A DNA stretch of 64,000 nt from Prorocentrum cordatum (GCA_963575745.1 CAUYUJ010012703.1:300392-364391); one strand, 5' to 3'; positions 55,286 to 64,000 are shown, numbered from the stretch's first letter. The notes: a model not told the origin generated them from the sequence alone. Program-made: numbers and translations.

Positions 55286-56263
55286 AGGAAGTGCTGCTAA
55301 ACGTGCACCCAGCCTGCCGCACGTGTGGCCGACAGCCGATCTCTGTACACCACTCCCCTCCCAACCCGTCTATCCTCGCCCAGTTGTGCCTACATCTTAT
55401 TCACGCTCATCGGTTGTGCACTTCGACATTCACATCTTGAGTGTCTACATGTCGAAAACGCAGCACTGATGACAGACCTGCAAGAAAGAACACGTGCACT
55501 CGCAAAGCTCTGGATCGCGAGCGTCCCACGTGCGACTACACCTCTGGCTCCAACGCAATCACATGCTGTCATAGATGCACCATTGAATCCGCAACGCCGA
55601 ACAACATCGGCGATCTTTTTGCGAGACAACGCCGTGGAGTGAGCATCTTCGAAATAACTAAGAGAACATCGGTGTGGGCGAACGTCGAGATCTCAATGCT
55701 GGCGTAGGGCATGCTACCGTCCAGTCGGAAGCCAAAGCTGCAACCTTCGAAAGGCAAGGAACGAGCCAAGGCCAGCGCTACCAATATTTGTTTTCCCTAA
55801 TGACAACCTGTTGCTCAGACTGCGGTGACGTAAACCTTGTAGAAATAAACCACAGGACCCCCGACATGCACCAAGTGGGAACGGGCGCGAAACATCTCAT
55901 TCGACAAAGCACCAGACGACGACAATAAGCGTACGCCCAAGTATGTTATACCAACGAAGTGCAAACCGCGCCTGCAATTCTGCGGGACTCGCGTTGCCGA
56001 ACCAATACGCTATCTTCAAGCTGGGGGCTATATTGCAACGGACATGATGTTCAACTATGAAGTGGTGAAACTGGTGGGGCATCCCCCGAGGAACCAGAAG
56101 GGGGGTGGAAATTTGGCAGGTCAGAGCTGCCACCTAGGCCCCTCGTCCAGGAAGAAAACACAATTCTGAGACTCATCGGTAAAACAATTCTGCAGTGAAC
56201 CAACCCCGTCTCAAGATCCTAGGTGGAGAGCCCCAAGAATTTCCCAATTGATCCCGACATGGC

Positions 56264-56836
56264 GTGAATCAAACTTTGAGGCCCCGAGACGGTCCACGAA
56301 GATGGCACAAACCAAATGATTACATGAGGGATGACCGTCAACTAACTTCAGAATGCAACACGGCTCCCGAATGGGCTCTCAATCCCACCAGCCCTCAGGT
56401 AGTATGTGGTTTAAAGCGTTTCCTCTTCCAACACCCTTTTTCCCTGTCGGGGAGGGGCTTATCACTGTTCCTTATTGATATACACTCCCTCCTCCAGGCG
56501 ACCGGCAGCCAACCAGGAACAACAATAACCCCAGGAGGGCCCCCCCTTAATCCCTGTCAACAAACAATACAGCGTACACTTTGGGGCAAAGTCCAGAGTC
56601 ATGTTCGTGAGGCCCACGAACATTTTGTACTGTTTTGTGGCAGTGGCGGCGGGGGTGTCAGTATACTGCCTGCTATGCGCAGGACTACCTTCCCTGACAC
56701 AAGCAATACACAATGCATCCCGCGGCTAAATCTGGATCAAGCGCGGCCACCCCGCGATCACTGTGAAGTGGTGGCGTATGTCCTGCTGTGCGCAGGCCCA
56801 CCAGACACAATGATGGGCACTGGTCTTCGACAATGA
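56264..56836 (+). CDS. Unproven ORF, 190 codons
   Basis: Open frame with mixed composition (KRFLFQHPFSLSGRGLSLFL, REAHEHFVLFCGSGGGG, RDHCEVVAYVLLCAGPPD). The start is not an ATG and there is no pyrimidine-AG context. No family is recognised. Listed only because it is long for a less GC-biased region. Confidence 0.15.
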   Translation: MNQTLRPRDGPRRWHKPNDYMRDDRQLTSECNTAPEWALNPTSPQVVCGLKRFLFQHPFSLSGRGLSLFLIDIHSLLQATGSQPGTTITPGGPPLNPCQQTIQRTLWGKVQSHVREAHEHFVLFCGSGGGGVSILPAMRRTTFPDTSNTQCIPRLNLDQARPPRDHCEVVAYVLLCAGPPDTMMGTGLRQ

Positions 56837-56899
56837 TGGTGGGGGCCGACATGTTTCCCGATGTGTGCTGTCATGTGCGCAGGCGCACCTGACACTCTC

Positions 56900-57070
56900 T
56901 GCACGTGCTCCGAACGTGGCGCACCTGGCGGGGCTGGAGTATGCGGCACACCTGGCGCACGCGGAGGCACGTGGCGCATCTGGCGCACCAAGCGCGCCTG
57001 GCACGCTCGGGCCCCAGGGGGGCCTGGCGCGTGTGGCGCGCCTGGCACGCCTGGCGCACCTCGCCCCAGC
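56900..57070 (+). repeat. Minisatellite built on CCTGGCGCAC
   Basis: About 10-12-bp units GCACCTGGCG, GGCGCATCTGGCGCACC and GCGCGCCTGGCACGC. Frames through it are open in all phases. Confidence 0.75.
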
Positions 57071-57239
57071 GTCGCGCACATGGGCTCGGTTTTGGCTCCC
57101 AATCGCCGTCCATCCAAAGATGACCGCTGAACATGGCTCTGGTGTAACTTATGTGTTGGGAGGGCGGGTGGGAGTGAGCCAGACGGCTTGCTATCTTGGA
57201 AGGTGTTTTGACCCCTTCCCCTACCCCCTCCACTGGACC

Positions 57240-57955
57240 TGGACGGGGAGGGCGGCGAGGCGCTGGAGCGTCCAAGATGGCCCAAGACGGCTCCAAGAGG
57301 GCCCCTGCGAGACCATGATGAGCTCCAAGATGGCTCAAGACAGCGCACGATGCCTCACGATGGCTCCCAAGATGCTCCAAGAAGTCTCAAGAACGTTCCA
57401 AGACGGCTCCAAGATGCCTCCGAGACCTCCAAGAAGGCCCCCAAGAAGCCCACATCTTTCAAACACCAAAGGGAAATCAACGAGTTTTGCTTTCTTGCTT
57501 TTTCGCTTCCGATGGCTATCCGAGGCCTCAAGATGGCTCCAAGAGGGCCCCAGAGGGCCCCAGGAGAGGCCCAAGAGAGCCCCAATACGGCCCCAAGAGC
57601 GCCCAAGAGCGCACCAAGAGGCGACTTTTGGGGCTCCCGAGGGGGGACCCAAATTGAAGCTTCCCTCTGTTTTGATGGATGTCCTCCAAGATGGCCCAAC
57701 GAGCGCCCCTCAAGCTCCCAAGAGCGCCCCAATAGGGCCCCCAAAGGCGCCCAGACGGCCCCAAGAGGCGCCCAAGAGCGTCCAAGAGGCTCCCAAGAGA
57801 CGCCGAAGAGTGCCGAAGAAGCTTCCCGAGGCACCCAAGACGCTCAAAGACGCACCAGGGGCCGCCAAGAGGCCCCAAGACGCCCCAAGAGGCCTCCACA
57901 AGGCTTCCAAGAGACATTCGAGGAGACTCCGAGAGTCATTCAAGAGGCCTCTGGC
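57240..57955 (+). repeat. R-type array
   Basis: CCAAGATGGCTCCAAGAGGC units with a punctuating box at about 57478-57515 (GTTTTGCTTTCTTGCTTTTT, CGCTTCCGATGGC). Followed by a pyrimidine-triplet tract (57965-58110). Confidence 0.75.
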
Positions 57956-58110
57956 CTGTCTGCTCGCTCTCTGCCTCCTCCTCCTCCTCCTTCTCCTCCT
58001 CCTGCTTCTCCTTCTCCTCCTTCTTCTCCGTCTCCTCCTCCTACTCCTGCTCCTCCTCATCAGCAAATTAATCATCCTTCTCCCCCCTCCCTCATCCATC
58101 CTCCTCCTGC

Positions 58111-58892
58111 CTCGAGCGATGACGGCTGTCTCCCTCTTTGCTCCTACACTTCCCTGATCGTCTCAACTCACCTGGGCGTCGGTTATGGATGGGCTGGTTG
58201 GTATACGCGAAGCGTCAAGAATTTCCTCGAAGGAGTCCCAACGACACTTCGTTAAGCTGCGGGGAAGATAGTAAAACACCACTCGAACATATGCTTCATT
58301 GTCGATCATTCGCTTTGCACGCAAGATATTGGGGCCAATCGAAAGCGGAAAACAATAACACTTTACATCATCTTCATACGGTCACAAGGGCAACTTGAGT
58401 GAGATAACCTCCCGTGTGATCTACCAGGCGATCGCATGGTGCACCGGTACGCACTGAGTGACTTCAATCTGCTTCAGGATAGCCCTAGGATGCTTCGAAG
58501 GTGCTTTATTGCGGCCAGAACTCAGATAATAGCCCAACGGCTTCGAATCAGTGCCGACCACAGAGCAGGGGAAGACTGGCATGGCAATGGCTGGAGGCCG
58601 TCGGATATCCAGCACAGATACGTAATCAATCACGCAGTCATGCAGAGCAAATGCACAACCAGTGAATTTCCACTGAGACCTTCTATCGTCTGCGTGAACA
58701 GCGTTAACGCAAATTTTGAACATGCTGCGCTTTTTGCTTAGCCTGGAACCGTCTCAAACGTATGCCGTCAGCTCGGCGTCGGGGTACGCCTCGCCGAAGA
58801 CGCGGCTGGCGACTCCGCGCCTGAGGCAACTCTTTCTCTGAATCCGCTCGCTTTAGATTTTGCGAGTGGGCCGAGTGGCCCCGCCCACCGGA
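58111..58892. other. Low-repeat stretch with overlapping ORFs on both strands
   Basis: Plus strand 58436-58741 (101 codons) and minus strand 58723-58421 (100 codons: CVIDYVSVLDIRRPPAIAMP, VFPCSVVGTDSKPLGYYLSS) overlap almost completely. The minus frame looks slightly more protein-like. No motif and no splice evidence, so neither is called a gene. Confidence 0.25.
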
Positions 58893-59100
58893 GGGGAAAC
58901 GTTAGGGGGGGATCGGTTCAGTGGTGGGAAAGATCGACCTGGAATCGGCGACTCGTCGCCGATAGATCCACGATAGGCCTCGGAAAAGAAATCCGCATTG
59001 TCCTGGGCGGGATGGGCTGTCAGGCCCCTACCGGCGATGAGTGTGCGATTGGGGATCGATGCGTCCCCCCCTGAACCTGTCCCCTCCCTGACGTTGCCCC
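58893..59100. mobile_element. MITE family 2, third copy
   Basis: GGGGAAACGTTAGGGGGG at the left and CTGACGTTGCCCC at the right, with CTGGAATCGGCGACTCGTCG and GGATCGATGCGTCCCCCCCT inside. Confidence 0.7.
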
Positions 59101-59569
59101 TGACCCCCGGACCCCTCCCGGTGTCCACTCTGCCCGGCGCTGCGACGCGGATCCAGGCCGTGGTGACGAGAAGCCTCCAGGAGGCCCACGACGGACGCAG
59201 AACGGCAAGGACCCTCGAGCTCCTTCTCTGAGCGCTGGCAGGCGGGCGCCCAGACGCGGACGCAGGCGGGCGCCCTGCGCAGATGCGGCGGCACATCTCC
59301 TGACACGACGGCGAGGGCGACTGCTTCTGCCACCGCCGATGCCGTCCATTTTTGGAACGCCCTGCGCCGCCCGGGGCTCTCGAGGGCCGCCGGAGGCCGG
59401 AAGCCTTCGTCCTTGAGCGCCCCCGCGCGCGCTGCCGTGACGACCTGCCCTTGGCGTGGGGCCCGGGGTAAGACGAAGCCAGGACGGGGGCACCATCGGA
59501 TCGAGACCATCCAATCTGAGATCTCTGAGATCTGGCGGTCTTGCATGGGCCCAGACCTCCGGCAGCTCC

Positions 59570-59735
59570 AATCTCGTCGATGCGTGGGCCCCGGAGACCT
59601 GGACCACTTCCCCGGGGGCCGGTTGTCGTCCCGAGTCGTTTTGTTGCCGGTCTCGAGGTCCAGCGAGGGCCCCCGGAGGCCGACAGCGGCCAAACGCCGG
59701 CCGTCCTTATCTTTTTTCGGAGCGTCGGATCTCTG
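59570..59735 (+). repeat. GP family repeat, diverged forward copy
   Basis: CCCGGAGACCTGGACCACTT, GTCGTTTTGTTGCCGGTC, GGGCCCCCGGAGGCCGACA. Confidence 0.45.
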
Positions 59736-59739
59736 GGTC

Positions 59740-60170
59740 CTCCTCCGCCTCCCTCCTCCTCCTCCTGCTCCGCCTCCTCCTCCTCACTGCTCCTCCTCCT
59801 CCTCCTCCTCCTCCTCCTCCACCTCCTCCTCCTCCTCCTCCGCCTCCTCCTCCGCCTCCCTCTCCACCTCCTCCTCCTTCCTCCTCCTCCTCCTCCTCCT
59901 CACTGCTCCTCCTCCTCCTCCTCCTCCTCCTCCTCCTCCTCCTCCTCCTCACTGCTCCTCCTCCTCCTCTCCTCCTGCTCCTCCTCCTCCTACTCCTCCT
60001 CCTCCTCCTCCTCCTCCTCCTCCTCCTCACTGCTCCTCCTCCTCCTCCTCCTCCTCCTCCTGCTCCTCCTCCTCCTCCTCCTCCTCCTCCCTCCTCCCTC
60101 CTCCTCCTCCTCCTCCCTCCTCCCTCCTCTCCTCCCTCCTCCCTCCTCCCTCCTCCAGGCCATTCAGCCC
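59740..60170 (+). repeat. Long (TCC)n tract upstream of the gene cluster
   Basis: About 430 bp of CTCCTC triplets with repeated CACTGCTCCTCC interruptions, on the sense strand of the three-gene cluster. It makes the first ORF appear to begin 700 bp too early. Confidence 0.95.
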
Positions 60171-60189
60171 AGGCCTACCTCTTCCCTCC

Positions 60190-60236
60190 TCTCCCTCTCT
60201 AAGCTTCATTTCCTTCGCTTCCCCCCCCCACAGGCC
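60190..60236 (+). promoter_or_regulatory. Predicted trans-splice acceptor of gene 1
   Basis: A pyrimidine-rich run ends TTCGCTTCCCCCCCCCACAG (AG at 60232-60233), followed by GCC and the ATG at 60237. This is the expected form of a spliced-leader acceptor. Confidence 0.6.
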
Positions 60237-60932
60237 ATGATGCGCGAGCTCAGCACCCTGGGCAACGCCGACGCAGACGAGGACATGCCCGCTGCTGAAG
60301 CGGCTCCGGGGAGGCACCTAGATGTGCTTCGCATTCTGCCACCAGACTTTCATAGCGCCTGGCCCTTTTGGGAGCACTTGGCTGAGCGGCTCCTCCTGGC
60401 CCACCAGCAAGTCTACCGCTTTCTCAGCGGCGGCTCGAGGCGCCACGCTCTTTTACTGTCTCCTACCACTGTGTACCAGCCTGCCTCGGTACCCCAGTGG
60501 CAAGCTACATGGCAGCTCGAGGGCGGGCCGCCTGCTATGCCACACGCCCGCGCTACCGTAGGCCCCGAGCTCCACATGGACTTGCCCGATGTCGCTAATC
60601 ACACAGTCGAGCGGTGGTATGGGCGCTGGTGCGAGGCCAACTCTCCCAACTACCTCCACATCTATCCTCACTGCGCAGCGGGTGAAGGCCCCTATGCTGC
60701 CCGTTTCTCACCCGCTATCGGTTTGGTCACTGTCTACGTGCCCAACCAGATTTTTCTGGACCTCCTCCACACGGGGGCCTGGGACCAGCCTTCTCTCACC
60801 CCTCAGCGTCTTTTGGAGGATGCAGCGGCTGGCAGCCCCATCCTAATAGACTTCCAGGCCATGATCCTGGTGCGGCCATTTAGCCTCCCATTGTCCTACC
60901 TCTCCCGAATCCTCCGCCTCCCTGAACCCTAG
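60237..60932 (+). CDS. Cluster gene 1: lysine-free hypothetical protein, 231 aa
   Basis: Starts MMRELSTLGNADADEDMPAA, directly after a pyrimidine tract and AG, and ends at TAG 60930-60932. The open frame extends much further upstream only because it runs through a TCC repeat, so I place the start here. After an acidic N-terminus (1-25) the protein looks globular and aromatic: LRILPPDFHSAWPFWEHLAE (about 30-50), WYGRWCEANSPNYLHIYPHC (about 127-146), IGLVTVYVPNQIFLDLL (about 160-177), and a hydrophobic C-terminus ILIDFQAMILVRPFSLPLSY. It contains seven Trp and no Lys. No signal peptide or definite membrane span. No family recognised. Its neighbours on the same strand are 11 nt and 532 nt downstream of its stop. 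Their shared layout suggests one transcription unit resolved by trans-splicing. Confidence 0.75.
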   Translation: MMRELSTLGNADADEDMPAAEAAPGRHLDVLRILPPDFHSAWPFWEHLAERLLLAHQQVYRFLSGGSRRHALLLSPTTVYQPASVPQWQATWQLEGGPPAMPHARATVGPELHMDLPDVANHTVERWYGRWCEANSPNYLHIYPHCAAGEGPYAARFSPAIGLVTVYVPNQIFLDLLHTGAWDQPSLTPQRLLEDAAAGSPILIDFQAMILVRPFSLPLSYLSRILRLPEP

Positions 60933-60943
60933 CCCCTCAGGTC
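60933..60943 (+). promoter_or_regulatory. 11-nt spacer with predicted acceptor of gene 2
   Basis: The whole space between the stop of gene 1 and the ATG of gene 2 is CCCCTCAGGTC. The AG at 60939-60940 would be the acceptor, and its pyrimidine tract would lie within the last codons of gene 1. Confidence 0.5.
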
Positions 60944-61366
60944 ATGCCGACCCCAGATGCGCAGCACCTGCCGCAGTTCGAGCACGGCGACGTCCGCTGT
61001 GCCCCCACTGAGGCCGTGCCACCACCGCCTACAGTCGTACAGTGGCTGGTAGTGATCACGGCAAGCCATATTCCGCTCTGGTCTCCACTGCCCATCAATG
61101 TAGGGCTCCTAATGGAGCAATTTCACGGGCAGGAGACCCGGCTGCCATCCTCTGTGGAGAGGCCGCGCTATTTTCACCTCCCCATTCTACAGGAGATCGA
61201 TGCACTGCCCATTTTATTCGGCACGGGCATACCTTATCGCACCGGCCTTTCGCTGCGGGTCAACATGCGCAGCGGAACCATCCTCATCCCAATCGACTCC
61301 GCACCGGGCCAAGCATGCATCAGTCGGCCCATTAGGAGGGTCCTCCTCACCCAGGCGCACGCATAA
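60944..61366 (+). CDS. Cluster gene 2: lysine-free hypothetical protein, 140 aa
   Basis: Begins MPTPDAQHLPQFEHGDVRCA and ends at TAA 61364-61366. Residues 25-32 are Pro-rich. The rest alternates hydrophobic strands with turns (VVQWLVVITASHIPLWSP, LPINVGLLMEQFHGQE, LPILFGTGIPYRTGLSLRVN, SGTILIPIDSAPGQACI), suggesting a beta-rich fold. It has 10 Arg and no Lys. No signal peptide (the hydrophobic piece at about 32-42 is too far in), no recognised domain. The ATG is 11 nt after the stop of gene 1, in a different frame (+1). An alternative is a single product made by stop-codon bypass, but the frame difference makes this unlikely. Confidence 0.7.
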   Translation: MPTPDAQHLPQFEHGDVRCAPTEAVPPPPTVVQWLVVITASHIPLWSPLPINVGLLMEQFHGQETRLPSSVERPRYFHLPILQEIDALPILFGTGIPYRTGLSLRVNMRSGTILIPIDSAPGQACISRPIRRVLLTQAHA

Positions 61367-61404
61367 GCTAGCTAGGTTTCACTCATATTTGGCCGTTGGC
61401 TTAT

Positions 61405-61464
61405 GGGCTATTTCTCTTCGCTCCCTTCGCACTCCCCCCTTCTCTCAGCGCGCGCAACGCAGCC
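61405..61464 (+). promoter_or_regulatory. Predicted trans-splice acceptor of gene 3
   Basis: TTCTCTTCGCTCCCTTCGCA, CTCCCCCCTTCTCTCAG precedes the ATG at 61465, with CGCGCGCAACGCAGCC between. Two candidate AGs (61446-61447 and, nearer the ATG, within GCAGCC) are possible. Confidence 0.55.
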
Positions 61465-61989
61465 ATGGCGGCCAGGCTTCCTGCGGGCGGGCTCGCGACG
61501 GCGGCGACGGAGGGGACCGCGCCCCCGCCTGGGGCCGCAGCCGAGCCCGGCAGGGCGCCGCCCAACACGCTGGAGCTCTTCGGCCTATCAGGCGATACGC
61601 AATCTGGCTCGGCATGGCAGGGCTCCCAGTACACGGCCGCCACCCGCGTGTTCAAAAAATGGTGGCCAGCCACGTACCCTGGCGAGTGGAAGATGCCCAA
61701 CGGCATGCTCTACCCGTTCGTGTGGAAGCTCAAGTCGGTCGACATCATCGCTGGCCAGGTCGTCGAAACTTGGGATTGGGAGTGGATAGAGGCTCCAGGC
61801 TTGGCGACCATCGCAGAGGTCGAGACCATGCTGCTGGACCACTTCAACCAGCAGCAGGCCGCCGCGCAGGAGGCCCAGGCGCGAGCGGCGGCGGCCGCGG
61901 CCGCCCGCGCGGCCGCCGAGAGGGCCCCTGCGCCTACGCCGGTGCCCACGCCCAAGCAGCCGTCCAACGCGTCGCCCTTCGGTGCTTGA
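61465..61989 (+). CDS. Cluster gene 3: Trp-rich hypothetical protein with Ala/Gln-rich tail, 174 aa
   Basis: Start chosen at the ATG in AGCCATGGCG, the first in-frame ATG after the pyrimidine-AG. The frame is open further upstream but without an ATG. The N-terminus (1-35) is Ala/Gly/Pro-rich. The middle (36-130) is the likely domain: LELFGLSGDTQSGSAW, FKKWWPATYPGEWKMPNGML, YPFVWKLKSVDIIAGQVVET, WDWEWIEAPGLATIAEVETM. Eight Trp, with all six Lys in or after this part. From about 128 it is helical Gln/Ala-rich (DHFNQQQAAAQEAQARAAAA), then a Pro-rich tail. No family recognised. It differs from genes 1 and 2 in containing lysine, and lies 98 nt after gene 2. Confidence 0.7.
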   Translation: MAARLPAGGLATAATEGTAPPPGAAAEPGRAPPNTLELFGLSGDTQSGSAWQGSQYTAATRVFKKWWPATYPGEWKMPNGMLYPFVWKLKSVDIIAGQVVETWDWEWIEAPGLATIAEVETMLLDHFNQQQAAAQEAQARAAAAAAARAAAERAPAPTPVPTPKQPSNASPFGA

Positions 61990-62460
61990 GCGGGCCTTAG
62001 TGCGTGCTGCCTCCCAGTCGGCGCCATCCCAGGTCGACACGGGCGACCTCGGCGCAACCAATAATGCGCCCTCATAGGTGGTGGGCTAGCCTAATACCCT
62101 AGTCTCTGTTCATCTCGGCTGCCCACCACCTAGACAGCCCTAGCCAGCCACACGAGCCGAATATTTCTACGCGCTGGGGAGCCGTGCCGTTCCAATTTAA
62201 GGTCGGCTGAGCCGTCCTGCAGTCCCGTCGCAGCGGGCCCTTCAGTTCTATCATCTTTCTGCCCCATCCCAAGGGCCCGCTGCATGAGTCGCCCACCGCC
62301 ACGCGCGGGCTCTGAGCCTTTTTTGTAGGGGCGCCTGCGCTCTTCGACCCCCTCTGTGAGAGTTCGATCATCGAGGGTGTTCGAGAGCTGACAGGCTCCG
62401 CCGTGGCCGTGCACTTTCACAGGGCACGTCCATATTGTCTCACCGCTACCAGTCTAGCCT
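61990..62460. other. Downstream region of the cluster; no gene seen
   Basis: Contains CAGCGGGCCCTTCAG and its near complement AAGGGCCCGCTGCATGAG about 40 bp apart (62230-62290), which could form a stem. Otherwise unremarkable. Confidence 0.4.
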
Positions 62461-62469
62461 CAAGTTGAG

Positions 62470-63090
62470 GCCTCGGCGAGTGCTCTTGGGGATCCCGCTT
62501 CTTCCTCCTTATGCCTCTCTCCGCACATGCCCCAGCGCTAGCCGCAGGCCCTCAACACGCGCAACTAGACCCCTGCTGGCACCTCCGCCACATGCAGGGA
62601 CAGACTAATGTAGGCGGCTAGCCTGCACCAGTCTCTAGCTTCACACCTCTCCGCCGCACGAGTGCGGCCAACGCGACACTTTTAAGCAGCCCCGCTACCA
62701 GAAGAGCGGTCGGCTCAACGCTCACAGCTCAATGGCAAGCAAGTGGCCCCGCGCAGCCAAGTGCCTTCGGGGACCCCGCTCCTTCCTCTTATAGCCTCCT
62801 CCTTTCACACACCCCGCTAGCCACGCGGCCTGCGCTCGCTTGCAGGCGATAGCCACTTGCTCCTGGGACGATGCCCAGATAAGCCGCAAGCCTTACTAGT
62901 CTCTAGACCCCCATGGGCACGGCCGCCCATGTCGGGAAGCACTGATGTAGGCGGCACGCCAGCACCAGTACTCTTATATATACCGCCGCGCTAGTGCGGC
63001 CTGCGTCGCCCCTACATTTGGGCCTGGCGGCGCTCTCACAGCGAGCCACTGGCTCCAGCGAGCAAGCGCGAGCCTACGTCCAGGCCGCCA
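62470..63090 (+). repeat. Diverged tandem repeat, about 300-bp unit, 2 copies
   Basis: Unit 1 (about 62470-62760) and unit 2 (about 62761-63085) share, in order, CTTGGGGATCCCGCTTCTTC / CTTCGGGGACCCCGCTCCTT, a CTTAT.GCCTC box, GCTAGCC, TGATGTAGGCGGC / TAATGTAGGCGGC followed by CACCAGT, and CGC.(C/G)TAGTGCGGCC. No ORF is conserved between the units. Function unknown; it could be non-coding RNA genes or non-coding spacer. Confidence 0.6.
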
Positions 63091-63288
63091 GCCTCTGTCA
63101 CAATTCGCTGACTCGCCCCAGGCTGAGTCTGGGCCACAGGCCCCCCATACCTTAGGCGGCGTGGGGCCCCGAGCCACCACCCCAGCCTCGCCGCGCTGGT
63201 AGCCAGCACCTTCGCCAGCTACCTTGCTGAATGGCCTCACTCCAGCAGGGCTGCCCCTGCCTGGCCGCACAGCAGTACGCCGTGCGCT

Positions 63289-63940
63289 GATGGCAGCATC
63301 TCATCCCTCTCCCTTCCCTTCATTCTTTCCCTCCCTTCGTATCGCGAATAGATGCTGCCTCAGCACCTCCCTCCTGCCGAGTATCTCTCGGCTAATGCTG
63401 CCCATCAGAGGTGCGCACCTCTGCGGACAGCTACCGCGCCTTAGTGCTTCTTGGCTGTGCAAGATACTCCTTCTCCTTCCCTCGAGTTCCTCCCTCCCCC
63501 TAGGAAGCCAAGTACAGCACAGGCGTTCTCTTACCTGCCCCCCTTACCGGTCACGTGCGTTTCCGATGGGGCTTCCTAGGTCTCTAGGCGGCAATGCCAG
63601 CCTCTCCCTCCTGGTCCGCTCCGACACGGCCGCCCTACAGCGCGGCACTGCCATTTTGGCCCTCTTCCTACTCATCCCGCTCATATCCATGGCTAAGCCA
63701 TGCTCCCAGGTGGCCGTTCCTGAGGCCAGCTGTGCTGCTCTTCGGTCTTTCAGCGCTGCCCGCATAGGGCAACGCCTAGCTGGCGCGCTTAGTGACTCTC
63801 GCACGGCACCGATCCCTTCTCTTCCTCTTTTTCCCCCTCCCTCCCCTTCGGTGCCAATACCTCCCCCGCCCAACATGCAGGTCCAATGGCGAAGAATCGC
63901 TTTTGCTTGCGGACGGACCAGGAGCGGAGATCCTTTGTAG
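63289..63940 (+). CDS. Unproven ORF, about 217 codons, at the window edge
   Basis: From the ATG at 63289 (MAASHPSPFPSFFPSLRIAN) to the stop at 63938-63940. Ser/Leu/Pro-rich because it reads through two pyrimidine tracts (63300-63340 and 63815-63870), which resemble the acceptors of the cluster genes. Alternative starts are ATG 63567 (MGLPRSLGGNASLSLLVRSD, followed by the hydrophobic AILALFLLIPLISM) or a new gene starting near 63874. Contains a single lysine in MAKPCSQ. Weak support. Confidence 0.25.
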
Positions 63941-63946
63941 TGCCCG

Positions 63947-63972
63947 CTAGGCGGGCTCTGTCTGCCGCCTAG
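63947..63972. terminator. Perfect 8-bp stem-loop
   Basis: CTAGGCGG and CCGCCTAG separated by 10 nt, just after the stop at 63940. Whether it acts in 3'-end formation is unknown. Similar GTAGGCGG words occur in the tandem repeat at 62.6-62.95 kb. Confidence 0.25.
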
Positions 63973-64000
63973 CCGACCTGCGGCCGCCCCGCTCAAGCTA

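Larger units (their letters stand above)
54431..56899. other. Lower-repeat island; coding uncertain
   Basis: Composition is closer to neutral and largely free of microsatellites, unlike the rest of the window. Several ORFs of 80-190 codons overlap on both strands. A 16-bp repeat (GGCAATCCTGCCGG, GGCAATCCCGTCAG, GGCAATCCTGCAAG) is at 55165-55206. At 56420-56465 a TCTTCCAACACCCTTTTTCC block resembles 44290-44330. Confidence 0.4.

Noticed and set aside
59541-60236. N-terminal extension of cluster gene 1
   Set aside because: It is the TCC tract read as Leu/Ser/Pro. The pyrimidine-AG-GCC-ATG at 60190-60239 gives a better start.
61396-61464. Upstream extension of cluster gene 3
   Set aside because: Opens at a TTG without an ATG and covers the pyrimidine tract that is the predicted splice acceptor.

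Overview
The window looks like nuclear DNA of a eukaryote with a very large, GC-rich, repeat-dominated genome, most probably a dinoflagellate. No prokaryotic gene layout, rRNA or tRNA gene was recognised. Reasons for the call: most of the 64 kb is triplet microsatellites, palindromic MITE-like elements and a pervasive degenerate array built on CCAAGACGGCCCAAGAGGCC. Coding islands are rare and separated by kilobases of repeats. Candidate genes have pyrimidine-AG acceptors placed directly before their start codons, as expected for spliced-leader trans-splicing. One sequence at 3289-3306 resembles a decayed dinoflagellate spliced leader in front of an intronless, frameshifted helicase copy. The species cannot be fixed by eye; Prorocentrum-like or Symbiodiniaceae genomes would be the first comparison.

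Layout. 0-3.3 kb: a copy of a long dispersed element (family E, 1.1-2.4 kb), GC-extreme 66-bp tandem repeats and a GT tract. 3.3-7.4 kb, plus strand: a broken retrocopy of a superfamily-1 (UPF1-like) helicase gene, with motifs I, Ia, II, III, V and VI still readable in shifting frames. 7.4-8.3 kb, minus strand: another decayed coding stretch. 8.5-17 kb: GT tract split by a MITE, several other MITE families, two full copies of a 0.8-kb terminal-inverted-repeat element (family R), and microsatellites. 17.2-18.2 kb: composite satellite element S (inverted). 18.7-19.75 kb, minus strand: a convincing cysteine-rich membrane-protein exon. 20-25.7 kb: a head-to-tail array of K modules and R arrays. 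25.7-26.14 kb, minus strand: a convincing first exon with a signal peptide, possibly of the same gene as the 18.7-kb exon. 27-29.4 and 46.9-49.3 kb: two paralogous R-rich segments. 31.9-33.8 kb: second S element. 34-40 kb: MITEs, minisatellites and one possible minus-strand exon. 40.4-46.0 kb: four E elements head to tail. 46.2-46.6 kb: a possible minus-strand exon. 50-54 kb: MITEs and a 986-bp terminal-inverted-repeat element. 54.4-58.8 kb: mostly lower-repeat sequence with unproven ORFs, interrupted by R and minisatellite arrays at 56.9-58.1 kb.

60.2-62.0 kb, plus strand: the best gene cluster. Three compact intronless ORFs run head to tail, the first two separated by only 11 nt, each preceded by a pyrimidine tract and AG. 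The first two encode 371 residues with no lysine at all. No family was recognised. About 1.2 kb of diverged tandem repeat follows, then one weak ORF at the window edge.

Most long open frames here are not genes. Triplet repeats and the R array stay open in several frames on both strands, and the high GC content makes stop codons rare. Calls below rest on amino-acid composition, motifs, start and splice context, and non-repetitiveness.
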